DNA of 64,000 nt from CAYTMY01 sp964618075 (GCA_964618075.1 CAZTZO010000003.1:1-64000), one strand, 5' to 3'; positions 19,501 through 27,949 are shown, numbered from the stretch's first letter. A program made the numbers and translations. The notes: generated from the letters alone by a model not told the origin.

Positions 19501-19955
19501 TAGGAGATTAAATCATCTACGAGCTTCTCCGGCTTCATAAGGTCGGTTATGTCTTTTTTTATCATCATATCCTTCGTAATGAAGGGGTGTTTTTCGCACA
19601 GCGCCCATACGCTTGTCACTATAAATGCAGGCTTATCGTTAAACGAGTTGAGAACGCACTTTATTCTTTTGAGTGAGTTTTCTCTTGAAAAGCTGTCTGC
19701 GTATGTGAAATAAAAGCTTTCCTTCGGGTAGAAAAAAAGCTCGTCGTTTTTGATATAGGCTTTGAGCTTGTCGTAGTATTTCTGAGCCTCATAATCGTTC
19801 TGACATACAAAAAAAATCTTCCCGCCGCGTTTTTTGTAAAGGTACAGCGCGCTGTGAAGTCTGTAATTGGTATGAGCGTTATCAATTTTTAAAGTTTTAC
19901 TATGCAGGTCGTCTATCTCACAAAACAACCCGATGCCGTTATATAAATCGAACAT
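16515..19955 (-). CDS. mfd: Transcription-repair coupling factor Mfd
   Basis: 1146 residues, full length. The order is a UvrB-like N-terminal region, the RNA-polymerase-interacting CarD-like domain (SPGDYVVHETYGIGKYEGI, about residue 480), and a RecG-like helicase. The helicase has Walker A GDVGYGKTEVA, the DEEQ box in IVDEEQRFGV, SATPIPRT and QLRGRVGRSD. A C-terminal TRCF domain ends the protein. Mfd removes stalled RNA polymerase at lesions and recruits UvrA. The foldase gene downstream starts beyond its TGA stop with no terminator between them, an arrangement seen in many Bacillota. Confidence 0.97.
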   Translation of the reverse strand: MFDLYNGIGLFCEIDDLHSKTLKIDNAHTNYRLHSALYLYKKRGGKIFFVCQNDYEAQKYYDKLKAYIKNDELFFYPKESFYFTYADSFSRENSLKRIKCVLNSFNDKPAFIVTSVWALCEKHPFITKDMMIKKDITDLMKPEKLVDDLISYGYTREDRCEAYGQFALRGGIVDFFSPCNEDATRVEFFSDEIDSIRSFDPDTMLSKSNMQSFCIVPFCEYPISPVQIKQGINALKKDLEKNTDLIKDEEARQLSQSNFKELIEKLSMDPNEASRLVYSYLDSNELTLIDLFRDSAVLLCDSVLLKKSYELIRKNVFEDFAELKARSLACDKQLNIFIDYDEFISKILSHDVIDYSTTVENSGINYTQIIDSSCIDVIDYKGNTNYFLANLPYYEQDNYNIIITYNKTTNKPVKELLTALNVKVRENIFSAGVTLVECDIFEGMDFANKKIVIIPCEYLITQRKYKSKKAKRDITKEFFSDISPGDYVVHETYGIGKYEGIVRMALEGVSKDYVKISYAMEDVLYVPPEQMDLIQKYVGTQEGTARLSRLGSSDWQSTTKKVKRAVKELASEYLKMYAERLALKGYPFSKDTVWQDEFEDKFEFTPTEDQLKCSKEIKDDMEKPFPMDRLLLGDVGYGKTEVAQRAAFKAVMEPKQVAVLVPTTILALQHYNNFIERFKDYPIKIELICRFRSSKQIKQTIENLKTGKTDIVIGTHRLLSKDVVFNDLGLLIVDEEQRFGVAHKDKLKLMKTTVDTLTLSATPIPRTLNMSLSGIKDMSVINTPPEKRTEVLTYVAEQNDSLIRRAIQNEMFRNGQTFYLYNNVEHIAQKAQTISMLVPEARVAYAHGQMNEHELEKIIVDFLEKKFDVLVCTTIIENGVDIINANTMLIENADRLGLSQLYQLRGRVGRSDVTAYAYMFYKRDKVLSEVAQKRLKSIKEFTQFGSGFKIAMRDLQIRGAGNIMGANQHGHFANVGYEMYCRLLSEAVGEVSGKPTKVSYPCEIDIKADAYLPHEYVTGEDERIKLYKDIALIENEQDVSRMIDEITDVYSDMPVSVENLLKIALIKAKAKSVGIKKIRQNEKGLYMEFHEGVFLSADFIIGLCVSYKLKIKSTDKQSTLLLNIPNDKDMLSYCEGFLNDFICKSK

Positions 19956-20023
19956 AGCTTAGATTATATCACGATAAAAAGAAATAATAAAGAAAGTATG
20001 CGATTTGCATAAGCAAACACTTC

Positions 20024-20051
20024 TTGACAAAAAAAGATAAAAGCTTAAAAT
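20024..20051 (+). promoter_or_regulatory. Promoter of the FMN-binding fusion gene
   Basis: TTGACA (20024-20029) and TAAAAT (20046-20051) are separated by 16 bp, 48 bp before the ATG at 20099. Confidence 0.65.
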
Positions 20052-20098
20052 AATATAAAAGGCAGATATAATTTTTTAAAAAGCATGAGGGTGTAATT

Positions 20099-21016
20099 AT
20101 GAGTTCATTTAAGGATTTAAGAATAGTAGACAACTTTTACCAGACCTCGGCATTTTTCCCGATGCCCACAGTGCTTATCTCCACTCTATCTGACGACCTT
20201 TCGACTTCGATAGGTGCGTATTCGCTTTGTTTCCCATATTACATAGCGGGTAAGGACTACTATGCAATGCTTCTTGAGTGCCGCAACAGCTCGAATACAG
20301 CTCAGAACATTTTAAAGCGCTCGGTGTGTGCTTTAAACTTTCTTGAGGACGATAAAAAGGATTTTAAGGAAACCGTGAGGCTTGGCTTCCCCGGAGAAAC
20401 GAGCAAGGAAAAAATGGCGGACTGTTCGTTTGAATTGGAGGAAGGTCAGTGCGAGGGCAAACGTCCGCTTGTAATAAAAAAAGCATATCAGGTATTTGAG
20501 TGTACGTGGGACGACAGCCTAGAAAACGCATATGAGGACAAAACGAGAACGGGACTACTTGACGGTATCGAGCCTCCGTATAAGGATTTTAACGGTATAA
20601 CAAGCAAATACGGCTGTCACTTTATCTTGAAGATAGACAAGATACTTATGAAGGATAAATATTATAATGCTATAATAAACGGCGTCAAGGCAAGCGATTT
20701 TCCGCATGTTCCCGTGGACTACGGATATCGGGACAGCACAAACTTCTGGTATACGAAATTCACAAGACCTATACCCATGAATATACCCACAGCAAAGGAA
20801 GCGGATATTACAGGAGTAATTTACGCTGCAAACAGGATGGACGACAAAATCAAATTCACCGAAGAGGCTTGCGCAATGATGACAAAGGTGCCGAGAGTAT
20901 TTTTGAAGGCCGCTCTGTCGGGCTGTATCGACTGGGCGAGAGAAAACGGCGTGAGCATGATAACACCGGAGCATATGAAGATAATAAACGACAAAAGAGC
21001 GAAGGAAAAAAACTAG
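20099..21016 (+). CDS. Flavin-reductase-like FMN-binding protein with C-terminal PCP_red-like domain
   Basis: 305 residues. Residues 1-225 resemble the flavin-reductase-like FMN-binding split barrel: FFPMPTVLISTL near the start, then CRNSSNTAQNILKR and CALNFL. The last about 50 residues (FTEEACAMMTKVPRVFLKAA, then IDWARENGVSMITPEHMKII) follow the pattern of the PCP_red domain found at the end of light-independent protochlorophyllide reductase subunits and some oxidoreductases. Known family members bind flavin and move electrons; the partner is unknown. The gene has its own promoter and an acetyltransferase gene 11 bp downstream. The fusion is unusual, and the second domain is a pattern match by eye. 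Confidence 0.75.
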   Translation: MSSFKDLRIVDNFYQTSAFFPMPTVLISTLSDDLSTSIGAYSLCFPYYIAGKDYYAMLLECRNSSNTAQNILKRSVCALNFLEDDKKDFKETVRLGFPGETSKEKMADCSFELEEGQCEGKRPLVIKKAYQVFECTWDDSLENAYEDKTRTGLLDGIEPPYKDFNGITSKYGCHFILKIDKILMKDKYYNAIINGVKASDFPHVPVDYGYRDSTNFWYTKFTRPIPMNIPTAKEADITGVIYAANRMDDKIKFTEEACAMMTKVPRVFLKAALSGCIDWARENGVSMITPEHMKIINDKRAKEKN

Positions 21017-21027
21017 CGTAGTATAAA

Positions 21028-21510
21028 ATGGATTTTGAAATAGTACCAGCTTACGACAATGAACAGGAGATAAAAGTATTATTCAAGGAATATACCGACT
21101 ATCTTATAGCGGGAGATGAAGTTTTCGGAGAATACTTAAAAATACAGCATTACGAAGAAGAGCTTGAAAATCTAAATATCAAATATGCTCCTGAGTTCGG
21201 CAGATTGTATATTGCTAAAAAAGAAAATGAAATACTCGGCTGTATCGCTCTAAAAAAAATAGATGACAGCTGTTGTGAAATGAAAAGACTTTATGTAAGG
21301 GAAGAATACAGAGGCAATCATATTGCACAGGCGCTTATTCTAAAGATAATTGATGACGCAAGGGTAATCGGTTATAAAAAAATGCTTTTGGATACTCTCG
21401 AATTTTTACACGGCGCGATAAAGCTGTATGAAAAGTTCGGTTTTGCCAGGATATCCCGCTATAACGATAGCCCGATGAAAAACGCCGTGTATATGGAGCT
21501 GAAGCTGTAA
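21028..21510 (+). CDS. GNAT family N-acetyltransferase
   Basis: 160 residues, one GNAT fold. The acetyl-CoA binding motif A is visible as CCEMKRLYVREEYRGNHIAQAL, followed by GYKKMLLDTLEFLHGAIKLYEKFGF. It transfers an acetyl group to an unknown amine. It lies 11 bp after the FMN-binding fusion gene and before a strong terminator, so the two are probably one operon. Confidence 0.88.
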   Translation: MDFEIVPAYDNEQEIKVLFKEYTDYLIAGDEVFGEYLKIQHYEEELENLNIKYAPEFGRLYIAKKENEILGCIALKKIDDSCCEMKRLYVREEYRGNHIAQALILKIIDDARVIGYKKMLLDTLEFLHGAIKLYEKFGFARISRYNDSPMKNAVYMELKL

Positions 21511-21570
21511 ATGTCTTAATATTACTTAAAAAAAGTGACAGCATGAAAGCCTATTCTTTCAAAGAAAAAA

Positions 21571-21606
21571 GCGCGCTGATTTAATGAAATCAGTGCGCTC
21601 ATATTT
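21571..21606. terminator. Bidirectional intrinsic terminator
   Basis: GCGCGCTGATTT (21571-21582) pairs with AAATCAGTGCGC (21587-21598) with one G-T pair and a 4-base loop. T-rich sequence follows on the plus side and an A-run precedes it. It ends the acetyltransferase and the convergent aldo/keto reductase. Confidence 0.85.
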
Positions 21607-21632
21607 TTAATTTAGATTCGTAATTAAAGGGT

Positions 21633-22601
21633 TTATCTGTGGTAGTTAAAGTAATTTCCCTTTATAATCTCCCATGCCGCATCGCATTCGTTTATCATGT
21701 TTTCATCGGGTTTATCGGCGTTGAAGAAGGAAATATTCTGTTCAAGCTGTTCTATTTTGCTTACTCCGCAGATAAGGCTCGTTACATAGTCCTTTGCATA
21801 CAGCCATTGATAAGCCATTTCAGTCATGCATATACCGTATTTTTCCGCCGTTTCCCTAAGCTTGTCGATTGCGTCAAAATTTTTGTTTGTCCAGTATCTG
21901 TCGGCATAGCCCTTTTCAAGGCTAAAGCGTGAGTTCTCAACCGCCTTTTCGCGCGTATGCTTGCCTGTTAAAAGTCCGCCGGCAAGAGGATTGAAAACAG
22001 TCAATGCTTTGTTGTATTCCTTTATAAATGGCACCAGCTCATCTTCTATGCCCCTTGTAAGCGTATTGTATACGCTCTGTATTACGACAGGAGAAACAGC
22101 GCACATTTCCTTTGCCTTGTGAGTGATTGAGCAAAACTGCCACGCTGAAAAATTGCTTAATCCGTAATATCTTATCTTTCCGCTTCTGACAAGATTTGTC
22201 ATCGTTTCTATACATTCCTCAAATGAAACTGTACTGTCGGGGGAGTGCATATAAAGAATATCCAAATAGTCGGTGTCGAGTCTTTTTAACGAATCTTCTA
22301 CGCTTTTTAGGATATGCTTTCTGCCAAGTCCCATATTGTTGGGCTGCATGTTAACAGGGCCGCGAACCTTCGTGGCAAGAACAATATCGTCTCTTTTGCC
22401 CTTGAGAGCTTTGCCTGTAATGCGTTCGCTTTCCCCTTTTGTGTATATATTTGCCGTGTCGATAAAGTTGACTCCGCCGTCTATGGCGCAATCTACCATA
22501 CGTATTGACTGCTTCTCGTCCGCCTGTCCACCGAATGTCATCGTTCCGAGGCACATGCGAGAAACCTTCAGTCCCGTTGAATTTAAATATATATATTCCA
22601 T
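21633..22601 (-). CDS. Aldo/keto reductase
   Basis: 322 residues, one TIM-barrel NAD(P)H-dependent reductase. Catalytic tetrad residues are visible: Asp in FIDTANIY, Tyr in the same motif, Lys in ATKVRG, and His in YMHSPD. Signature strands include GLSNFSAWQ and NPLAGGLLTGK. It resembles the YajO/IolS/Tas-like group acting on aldehydes or ketones; the substrate is unknown. The 76-residue membrane protein gene lies 25 bp upstream on the same strand. Confidence 0.9.
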   Translation of the reverse strand: MEYIYLNSTGLKVSRMCLGTMTFGGQADEKQSIRMVDCAIDGGVNFIDTANIYTKGESERITGKALKGKRDDIVLATKVRGPVNMQPNNMGLGRKHILKSVEDSLKRLDTDYLDILYMHSPDSTVSFEECIETMTNLVRSGKIRYYGLSNFSAWQFCSITHKAKEMCAVSPVVIQSVYNTLTRGIEDELVPFIKEYNKALTVFNPLAGGLLTGKHTREKAVENSRFSLEKGYADRYWTNKNFDAIDKLRETAEKYGICMTEMAYQWLYAKDYVTSLICGVSKIEQLEQNISFFNADKPDENMINECDAAWEIIKGNYFNYHR

Positions 22602-22626
22602 GATGTCACCTGCCGTTTGTTATTGT

Positions 22627-22857
22627 TTACTCTTCTTCATCGTCATTTTGATGACGATTTCTTGTGATGATGATGCATTGACTGAGCTGCTGAGTGCCTA
22701 TCATCGCGATTATCGAACCTACTATGACAACTATGTCGACCACTTTAAAGTCCGATACGAGCTTTCCCGCCAGCGAAGCGACAAGGATTCCCACAATTAT
22801 CAATGCGGACGCTATCAAACCTTCTCTGCTTAGGAACACTTCTTTTAATAAGCCCAT
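22627..22857 (-). CDS. Small two-helix membrane protein of unknown function
   Basis: 76 residues with two hydrophobic helices (about 14-32 and 41-58) and a polar acidic tail (QNDDEEE). It has a strong ribosome site AAGGTG 8 bp before the ATG and a well-formed promoter (22904-22932). It is divergent from the TetR gene at 23024, which suggests it is the regulated target together with the aldo/keto reductase behind it. I do not recognise the family. Confidence 0.7.
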   Translation of the reverse strand: MGLLKEVFLSREGLIASALIIVGILVASLAGKLVSDFKVVDIVVIVGSIIAMIGTQQLSQCIIITRNRHQNDDEEE

Positions 22858-22886
22858 AATATTTACACCTTCTTAAAGATTATGTA

Positions 22887-22949
22887 TGACTAATACTGAG
22901 AGAAGTATAGCAAATTTAAAAAAATTAGTCAATATATTTTTAAATTTGC
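22887..22949. promoter_or_regulatory. Divergent promoter with two nested inverted repeats, probable TetR operator
   Basis: The minus promoter for the 76-residue gene is TTGACT (22927-22932, read on minus) with TATACT (22904-22909) and a 17-bp spacer. TGACTAAT (22887-22894) and ATTAGTCA (22924-22931) form an 8-bp inverted repeat, the second arm covering the -35 box. GCAAATTTAAAAA (22910-22922) and TTTTTAAATTTGC (22937-22949) form a perfect 13-bp inverted repeat spanning the same promoter. Either could be the operator of the adjacent TetR protein. Confidence 0.6.
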
Positions 22950-23023
22950 CTGACGTTATGATATGATTATACATGTAACGAAAAAAATATACGGTAAAAA
23001 GCATTTTTATTAGCGGAGTTTCA

Positions 23024-23716
23024 ATGGATAAGGAAATACCAAAGCGACAAAACACAATAAGCAGGGATAGGCTTATAGAAGCGGCAAAAAAACTCTTTTA
23101 TGAACAGGGTTACGACGATACCACGCTTGCTCAGATAAGCAGGGAATCTGGAGTGAACAACGGTCTTATTACATATTATTTCGGTTCAAAGAGCAATCTT
23201 GCAAGTATGATAAATACGGCGTATCTTCTTGAAATGCGTAACGAAATAGCAAGACAGCTCTACGAGGTAAAAAAAGGCTATAACCTTGAGCTTGGGGTAG
23301 CAATAGAGCAGCGCATCTTATTGGCAAGTAAATTTGAAAATGAACGCCTTATGCGTTTTAATCTTGAATACGGCAAGGATAGAAATTATTATGCCGACAG
23401 AAACCCGAAGAGAGACCACTATTATCAGCTTCAGCAAAGACTTATCAATCCGAATATAAGCGATTTGGATTTGAAGCTTTACGAGGTATGCGGCATATCA
23501 ATAACAATGAGTCTGACAAGGGCATACGCTCATCATTATTTTGAGAGTGATACGACATACATAAAGGATTACGCTATAAGAGAGCTGTTCCACCTTATGC
23601 ATTTGCCTGAGTACCAGATAGAGGCGCTTGTGGAAGAATCTGCGCTTCTGGAAAATGAGATATCAGTTAAGGTTGTGCCTTACTTTAAGGTTGTAAACGG
23701 CAAGAATTATAAATAA
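23024..23716 (+). CDS. TetR/AcrR family transcriptional regulator
   Basis: 230 residues. The N-terminal DNA-binding domain reads RDRLIEAAKKLFYEQGYDDTT, then LAQISRESGVNNGLITYYFGSK with the characteristic YYFGSK end of the recognition helix. The C-terminal ligand domain is divergent, with Tyr-rich stretches, and its ligand is unknown. It is transcribed away from the 76-residue membrane protein and aldo/keto reductase, with inverted repeats in the shared promoter, so it probably represses that unit and perhaps itself. Confidence 0.9.
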   Translation: MDKEIPKRQNTISRDRLIEAAKKLFYEQGYDDTTLAQISRESGVNNGLITYYFGSKSNLASMINTAYLLEMRNEIARQLYEVKKGYNLELGVAIEQRILLASKFENERLMRFNLEYGKDRNYYADRNPKRDHYYQLQQRLINPNISDLDLKLYEVCGISITMSLTRAYAHHYFESDTTYIKDYAIRELFHLMHLPEYQIEALVEESALLENEISVKVVPYFKVVNGKNYK

Positions 23717-23761
23717 CAATCTCCAAAGGTTTTAAAGCCAATATTAAACTTGTGATAAACA

Positions 23762-23799
23762 AAAGACAGCTTTCATAATGAAGCCGTCTTTGTTTTTTT
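23762..23799 (+). terminator. Intrinsic terminator of the TetR gene
   Basis: AAAGACAGCTT (23762-23772) pairs with AAGCCGTCTTT (23781-23791) with one mismatch and is followed by a run of eight T. It may also stop the convergent acetyltransferase transcript. Confidence 0.75.
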
Positions 23800-24407
23800 T
23801 ATGTAAGCTTTAAGCCCGCAGCCTTCAAGACATTTTTTTCAAGGTCGGGAAAGTATATTATCGGTAAGGGAAAGCTTTTGTGTTCACACAGCATTTTTTC
23901 CGCCCAAACCATGTCGTACCATGTGTTGAATTTGTAGCCGCATTTATGAAACGTTCCGACTTTTTTATATCCCATATGCTCATGAAAGCCTATGCTGTTT
24001 GTCGTAAGGTGAGGATCCTCGCTTTCGGGATAGGCGATACAGGCATTTAAGTTTATAATATTCTGTGCTTTACATATATTTTCGAGCGTCGTATAAAGCA
24101 GCCTGCCGACACCTGAGTTTGTTTTGCCCTCCATTACGTATATGGTCGTTTCGGCGCTTCTTTCGTAGGCTTTTCTTTGTTTAAAGGGGCTGGCGTAGGC
24201 GTAGGCGATAATGCATTCATTTTGTATCGCCGCAATATACGGGTACTTTTTCAGGGTATTTTCTATCCTTGAAGCGAACTCTTCGATTCCCGGAAGCTCG
24301 TATTCAAAGGATATGGCAGTCTTTTCTACGTAAGGGGCGTATATATTAAGAAGCTCCTTAGCGTCGAAACACGTTACCGTGCGTATGTAAATATCTTCGT
24401 TTCCCAT
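23799..24407 (-). CDS. GNAT acetyltransferase, phosphinothricin-acetyltransferase-like
   Basis: 202 residues. The pattern ISFEYELPGIEEFASRI, then AYASPFKQRKAYERSAETTIYV, GVGRLLYTTLE and NSIGFHEHMGYKKVGTFHKCGYKFNTWYDMVW is that of the PAT/MddA group, which acetylates phosphinothricin, methionine sulfoximine or related amino acids. The actual substrate is unknown. The gene starts 4 bp after the PutP-like gene ends, so the two are likely cotranscribed. Confidence 0.87.
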   Translation of the reverse strand: MGNEDIYIRTVTCFDAKELLNIYAPYVEKTAISFEYELPGIEEFASRIENTLKKYPYIAAIQNECIIAYAYASPFKQRKAYERSAETTIYVMEGKTNSGVGRLLYTTLENICKAQNIINLNACIAYPESEDPHLTTNSIGFHEHMGYKKVGTFHKCGYKFNTWYDMVWAEKMLCEHKSFPLPIIYFPDLEKNVLKAAGLKLT

Positions 24408-24411
24408 TATT

Positions 24412-25950
24412 TTATTGTTTTTTCATTGCCTTTACTTTATCGAAGGTGTCCGTTATTTCTTTGTCGGGCGGCGGGGTTAAAAGGCTTACCGCTATTATAA
24501 ATATGCACGCTACGATGAATGCGGGCAATAATTCGTAAATGTTCCATGCTCCGCCGAGAGGACGAACGAGGTATTTCCAAACAAATATGCTTATCCCTCC
24601 GCTTAGCATACCGGCAAGAGCGCCCCATTTGTTCATTCTTCTCCAGAACAGAGAGAACAATACCACCGGCCCGAATGCCGCGCCGAAGCCTGCCCATGCA
24701 AAGGAAACTATTAAAAATACGGAGCTGTTTTGATCTCTGGCAATAAATACCGCTATGCACGCTATTACTATTAAAGATAAACGCGCAATAAGCATGGACT
24801 GTTTCACGGACAACTTTATTCCGAAGAAATCATGACAAAGGTTTTCCGATATGCTTGAGGACGCAGCCAAGAGCTGAGAATCCGCCGTTGACATCGTTGC
24901 GGCAAGTATACCGGCAAGAATAACTCCGGCAACAAGAGCCGCGAATATTCCGTTTTTGCTCAGAAGCGACGCGATTTTTATAATTACCGTTTCGGAGGCG
25001 CTTCCCTGAAGCACGGGCAAAACGCCGTTTGCGGACATGCTTAAGCCGACTATTCCTATAAGAATTGCCGCGGACATGCTTATCACCACCCATATGCTTG
25101 CCAGCCTTCTTGAGGTTTTAAGCTTTTTTACGTCCTTTACAGCCATAAATCTGAGAAGTATATGCGGCATACCGAAATATCCCAAGCCCCACGCGCAGGT
25201 CGATATTATTGTTATAAAGCCGTAGGGAGCGCTGGAGTTAGTGGCGACGTCATAAAGAGAGGAAAGACTCAGATAGCCGGGCAGCGCATGAGAGTTGGAT
25301 TGTACCGCAGCGATACCGCCGACAGTGTTTATCCCGAAGAAAAGCACGACCAAGAGGGCTATTGTCATTACAATGCTCTGGATAAGGTCTGTTGTGCTTG
25401 CGGCGAGAAAGCCTCCAAGAGATGTATAAGCAACAATTACAAGTGCGCTTATTAATACCGCCGTCATGTAGTTAACGCCTAAAAGCGAACTGAACAGCTT
25501 GCCGCACGCTGCAAAGCCCGAAGCGACATACGGAATAAAGAATACTATGATTACGATTGCTGCTATGCAGGTAAGTATATTTTTCTTATCCTTGAATCTC
25601 TTTGAGAAAAATTCGGGTATTGTTATTGCGTTTATTTCAACCGTGTAGCTGCGTATTCGCTTTGCTACGACGAGCCAGTTGATATATGTGCCGACGGCAA
25701 GTCCTATTGCCGTCCATGCTGCATCGGCTACTCCGCTTAAGTAAGCGACTCCGGGCAATCCCATAAGCAGCCAGCTGCTCATATCACTTGCCTCAGCGCT
25801 CATCGCCGTAACGATAGGCCCGAGCTTTCTGCCTCCTAAATAAAAATCGTCTACCGTCATATTCCTTCGCGATACCCTTATGCCGACTATAAGCATCCCG
25901 ATAAGGTAGGCGACGATAGCGATCAATATACATATTTGCGATGAATCCAT
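24412..25950 (-). CDS. putP: Sodium/proline symporter, PutP-like (SSS family)
   Basis: 512 residues with about 13 membrane helices. Family motifs are DDFYLGGRKLGPIVTAMSAEASDMSSWLLMGLPG near the N-terminus, NAITIPEFFSKRF, and GGFLAASTTDLIQS in the middle. Also visible is AATMSTADSQLLAASSSISENL. The SAEASDMSSW segment matches PutP closely. It should import proline with Na+. The acetyltransferase follows on the same strand, but a functional link is not evident. Confidence 0.9.
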   Translation of the reverse strand: MDSSQICILIAIVAYLIGMLIVGIRVSRRNMTVDDFYLGGRKLGPIVTAMSAEASDMSSWLLMGLPGVAYLSGVADAAWTAIGLAVGTYINWLVVAKRIRSYTVEINAITIPEFFSKRFKDKKNILTCIAAIVIIVFFIPYVASGFAACGKLFSSLLGVNYMTAVLISALVIVAYTSLGGFLAASTTDLIQSIVMTIALLVVLFFGINTVGGIAAVQSNSHALPGYLSLSSLYDVATNSSAPYGFITIISTCAWGLGYFGMPHILLRFMAVKDVKKLKTSRRLASIWVVISMSAAILIGIVGLSMSANGVLPVLQGSASETVIIKIASLLSKNGIFAALVAGVILAGILAATMSTADSQLLAASSSISENLCHDFFGIKLSVKQSMLIARLSLIVIACIAVFIARDQNSSVFLIVSFAWAGFGAAFGPVVLFSLFWRRMNKWGALAGMLSGGISIFVWKYLVRPLGGAWNIYELLPAFIVACIFIIAVSLLTPPPDKEITDTFDKVKAMKKQ

Positions 25951-26041
25951 GATAACTCCTTAAATGTGTAAATATAAAACAAGTTTATCATAATCACATA
26001 AACCAACACAAGGAAATAGTAAGTATAAGCGCAAAAAAACA

Positions 26042-26075
26042 CAAAAAAATGCATAAAAAGACATTTATGCATTTA
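26042..26075 (-). terminator. Intrinsic terminator of the GH13 gene
   Basis: A perfect 11-bp stem AAATGCATAAA (26047-26057) with TTTATGCATTT (26064-26074). On the minus strand it is followed by a long T-rich run. The stem touches the stop codon of the glucosidase gene. Confidence 0.85.
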
Positions 26076-27752
26076 CGTTATATTGACAGAATATACCAAG
26101 CATTCATACGGGCGAAGAGTTATTTTTGAAGGCATATTTATTGGATAGTCATCGTAATTATGTATTACACACAGACTGTCTTTATTATTTATATTCCACG
26201 GTACTCTGAAGCGTAGGTTTCTTTGTGAAAAGTTGCATATAACTAATAATGAGCGCTCGTCTAGTGATCGTTCATACATGAACAGTCTGCGACTCAGCGG
26301 AAAATACAGCTTGAATTCGCCGTTAATTATTATATCGTTGTCTTTTCTGAATTTGACAAGCTCCCTGTAGAAGCTCAAAACGGACAGAGGGTCGTCCTGC
26401 TGCTTTTGCACATTTATATTTATATAATTTGGATTTACCTTCATCCAAGGCGTTACATCGGAAAATCCGGCGTTTTTATCATCATTCCACTGCATGGGCG
26501 TACGCGCGTTGTCCCTCGCTCGTTTGGAAAGTACTTTTCTTACATAATTTAATAATAGCGGCGCATATTTTTTTGTAAGCTCTATTGCCTTTATTGAAGC
26601 GACATCGCGGTATTCCTCGTATTCAAAGGGGCAGTTCGTCATGGCTATTTCTTCGCCCTGGTAAATGTAGCTTGTGCCTCTTTGTAAATGAAGAGATACG
26701 GCAAGCATCTTTGAGAGCTTGTCCTCATATTTGGCATTTGCCTTGCCATAGCGCGATACGCTTCGCGGTTGATCGTGGTTTTCGTAATATAAGGTATTCC
26801 AGCAATCCTTAGGCAGCTTCTGCCATTTATTAATCACAGCTTTGAATTTGGCAAGACTGAATCTGGTCGGTATGATATTCATTCTCATATCAACCTCCAT
26901 AAGCTCGAAGGATATTATGCTGTCAAGCTCCTTGCGCTCTTCGCTGGCTATTCCCTTTACGTTGTTTATGTCTATTCCGACGCCTTCTCCGACTATCAGA
27001 GCGTCATGCTTTTTCCATGTGTTTTCATAAAGCTCGTGAAGGTATTCGTGTATTTTTTCTCCGAGAACGAAGTGCTCGTCGCCGCGCAGTAAAAAACGAC
27101 GTTTCCCGTCAGGCAAGTGCTTTGCCTTGGAAATATATGTGATAACATCGCAGCGGAAGCCGTCCACCCCAAGCTCAAACCAATAATTGCAAATATTTAT
27201 TACCTCACGGCGAACCAAGGGGTTGTCCCAGTTTAAATCCGGTTGTTTTTCGCTGAAAAGATGAAGATACCATTCCTTTGTAGCTTCATCATATTTCCAT
27301 GCGCTTCCACCAAACCTGCTCGTCCAGTTGTTCGGCGGAAGAAGTCCGTTTTTACCCTTGCCCTTTCTCCATATATAATAATTTCTGAAGGGGTTAAGCT
27401 TATCCTTTCGGCTCTGCTTAAACCAATAGTGCTCGTCTGAGGTATGGTTGACCACAAGATCCATTATTAGCTTCAATCCGCGCTCGTGCAGTCCGCTCAA
27501 TAGATTTTTAAAGTCGTCAAGGTTGCCGAAGTCGGGCATTATGCTGTGATAATCGCTTATATCATAGCCGTTGTCCGCATTCGGAGAGGGGTAACACGGT
27601 GAAAGCCACACTGCACTTACATTCAGGCTTTTTATGTAATCTAATTTTGAGATTATCCCCTTGATATCGCCGATACCGTCATCGTTGGAGTCCTTGAAGC
27701 TTCTGGGATATATCTGATATATAACAGCGTTTTTGTACCATCTGGTCTTCAT
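26073..27752 (-). CDS. GH13 alpha-glucosidase (oligo-1,6-glucosidase / trehalose-6-P hydrolase type)
   Basis: 559 residues, intact GH13 layout. The N-terminus WYKNAVIYQIYPRSFKDSNDDG is followed by DLVVNHTSDEH. The catalytic nucleophile Asp is in GFRCDVI, the acid/base Glu in VGEGVG, and the transition-state Asp in ENHDQPR. A C-terminal beta domain completes it. No signal peptide, so it acts in the cytoplasm on imported oligosaccharides. The sequence cannot separate isomaltose-, sucrose- or trehalose-6-phosphate-type specificity. It stands alone with its own terminator and no sugar transporter adjacent. Confidence 0.9.
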   Translation of the reverse strand: MKTRWYKNAVIYQIYPRSFKDSNDDGIGDIKGIISKLDYIKSLNVSAVWLSPCYPSPNADNGYDISDYHSIMPDFGNLDDFKNLLSGLHERGLKLIMDLVVNHTSDEHYWFKQSRKDKLNPFRNYYIWRKGKGKNGLLPPNNWTSRFGGSAWKYDEATKEWYLHLFSEKQPDLNWDNPLVRREVINICNYWFELGVDGFRCDVITYISKAKHLPDGKRRFLLRGDEHFVLGEKIHEYLHELYENTWKKHDALIVGEGVGIDINNVKGIASEERKELDSIISFELMEVDMRMNIIPTRFSLAKFKAVINKWQKLPKDCWNTLYYENHDQPRSVSRYGKANAKYEDKLSKMLAVSLHLQRGTSYIYQGEEIAMTNCPFEYEEYRDVASIKAIELTKKYAPLLLNYVRKVLSKRARDNARTPMQWNDDKNAGFSDVTPWMKVNPNYININVQKQQDDPLSVLSFYRELVKFRKDNDIIINGEFKLYFPLSRRLFMYERSLDERSLLVICNFSQRNLRFRVPWNINNKDSLCVIHNYDDYPINMPSKITLRPYECLVYSVNIT

Positions 27753-27871
27753 TTTTGTTTAATCTCCGAAAAGAAATTATACATTCAACACATTGTCTTT
27801 CATACCCTATTACGACAAATAATCACAAAAAACGATGAATTTGAAAATATGCCGACGGTAAATAAAAATAG

Positions 27872-27899
27872 TTGAAAAGTATTTATACTATGTTATAAT
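27872..27899 (+). promoter_or_regulatory. Promoter of the SH3 lipoprotein gene
   Basis: TTGAAA (27872-27877) and a perfect TATAAT (27894-27899) with a 16-bp spacer, about 50 bp before the ATG at 27950. Confidence 0.65.
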
Positions 27900-27949
27900 T
27901 TAATAAATTAAGAAAAGATTTCAATAAAAAAGAGAATTAGGAGAGCATT

